This document shows, in pieces, positions 5,495-5,841 of a stretch of 5,841 nt of DNA (position 1 is its first letter; every line of letters begins with the position of its first letter). The notes below the pieces were generated by a model. That model ran no database searches. It was not told the origin of the DNA and was given only the letters and a program-made list of their open reading frames with translations. The stretch is from Cyclobacteriaceae bacterium (GTDB taxonomy: Bacteria; Bacteroidota; Bacteroidia; Cytophagales; Cyclobacteriaceae). Position numbers and translations under genes: made by a program. The stretch covers positions 1-5,841 of the forward strand of contig JAIENH010000315.1 in the NCBI GenBank assembly GCA_019751475.1, in the 5' to 3' direction.

Positions 5495-5841
5495 CTCAAC
5501 AAACTCAACTGGGCAGACTCCACCGGGCTGTCAACCGGCACCAGGTAATTTCGTTTTGATGACAGTTCACGGCACAGAGCCCGCGTTCGCCTTACCGGCC
5601 CCTTTTTAAACCATCGGCCTCGGATGCCAAACACAGTTCCTTCCGCGAGGTCAGAAAGTAGAATAGTTGATTGATGCTTTGGATCGTATTGCCGCAAAGC
5701 CTGCGTCAGGTTAGCATCTGAAAAACTGGAGGCCTTCGGATTTCTCATGTGGCGCCTGAGCACGGTGAGAAGAGCGGGTGGAAATATTTCGTATGTCATC
5801 ACCGGGTTAAGCAATCGGATAATCGTCTCCTTCCAGATTTT
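5491..5841 (-). CDS. SprT-like domain protein, C-terminal part; 5' end outside window
   Basis: The frame is open from the right edge to the TAA at 5493-5491, giving 116 residues that begin KIWKETIIRLLNPV. The TTG near 5814 is therefore not a real start. In order: a segment resembling the WKxxY...L.P region that follows the metal-site helix of SprT proteins; IFPPALLTVLRRHMRNPKAS; a DANLTQALRQYD stretch; the small beta part LLSDLAEGTVFGIRGRWFKK; and RRTRALCRELSSKRNYLVPV near the end. This arrangement matches the C-terminal half of Bacteroidota SprT-like domain proteins, which carry a HExxH zinc-protease-like motif further upstream. That motif would lie beyond the right edge, so catalytic competence cannot be judged. 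The NPKASS segment here reads NPKASSFSDANL. The cellular role of bacterial SprT-like proteins is poorly known; eukaryotic Spartan relatives degrade DNA-crosslinked proteins. Confidence 0.8.
   Translation of the reverse strand, partial: KIWKETIIRLLNPVMTYEIFPPALLTVLRRHMRNPKASSFSDANLTQALRQYDPKHQSTILLSDLAEGTVFGIRGRWFKKGPVRRTRALCRELSSKRNYLVPVDSPVESAQLSLLS

Overview
The window looks like ordinary chromosomal DNA of a Bacteroidota bacterium, probably of the Cytophagales/Cytophagia group (inference). Three things point there. The left-edge MurF has the sequence style of the Bacteroidota MurF-alanine racemase fusion. The murQ gene sits behind a BadF/BcrA-type sugar kinase, as in Tannerella. None of the starts is preceded by a good Shine-Dalgarno sequence; several have A/T-rich leaders instead. 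I see no mobile elements, RNA genes or CRISPR arrays. Gene packing is tight, with two TAA-ATG abutting junctions and one convergent pair whose stop codons overlap.

Left part (1-1760): a minus-strand pair runs from a CsaA-type tRNA-binding OB-fold protein (1006-1338) into the MurF part of a probable MurF-Alr fusion (1-1003, running off the left edge), with 2 bases between them. Divergent from csaA is a small secreted protein of unknown function (1401-1760).

Middle (1770-3216): a minus-strand pair consists of a small exported cysteine-rich protein with two possible four-ligand metal sites (2646-2957) and a YdhF-type aldo/keto reductase (1770-2645), with the first stop directly abutting the second start. 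An A/T-rich divergent intergenic region follows. It holds a perfect 9-bp inverted repeat (3119-3146) and a possible 23-codon basic leader ORF (3069-3140).

Right part (3217-5841): a plus-strand cluster carries a BadF/BcrA-family amino-sugar kinase, MurQ (MurNAc-6-phosphate etherase) and a 191-residue acidic, aromatic-rich protein of unknown function whose ATG abuts the murQ stop. The kinase and MurQ together would take MurNAc (and perhaps GlcNAc) from cell-wall turnover to GlcNAc-6-phosphate. The third protein is the best candidate here for an undescribed partner. The window ends in the C-terminal part of a SprT-like protein on the minus strand, whose stop overlaps that of the unknown gene.

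Peptidoglycan precursor synthesis (MurF-Alr) and recycling (kinase, MurQ) therefore lie within about 4 kb of each other on opposite strands. I found no convincing new multi-gene system beyond the kinase-MurQ-unknown cluster.
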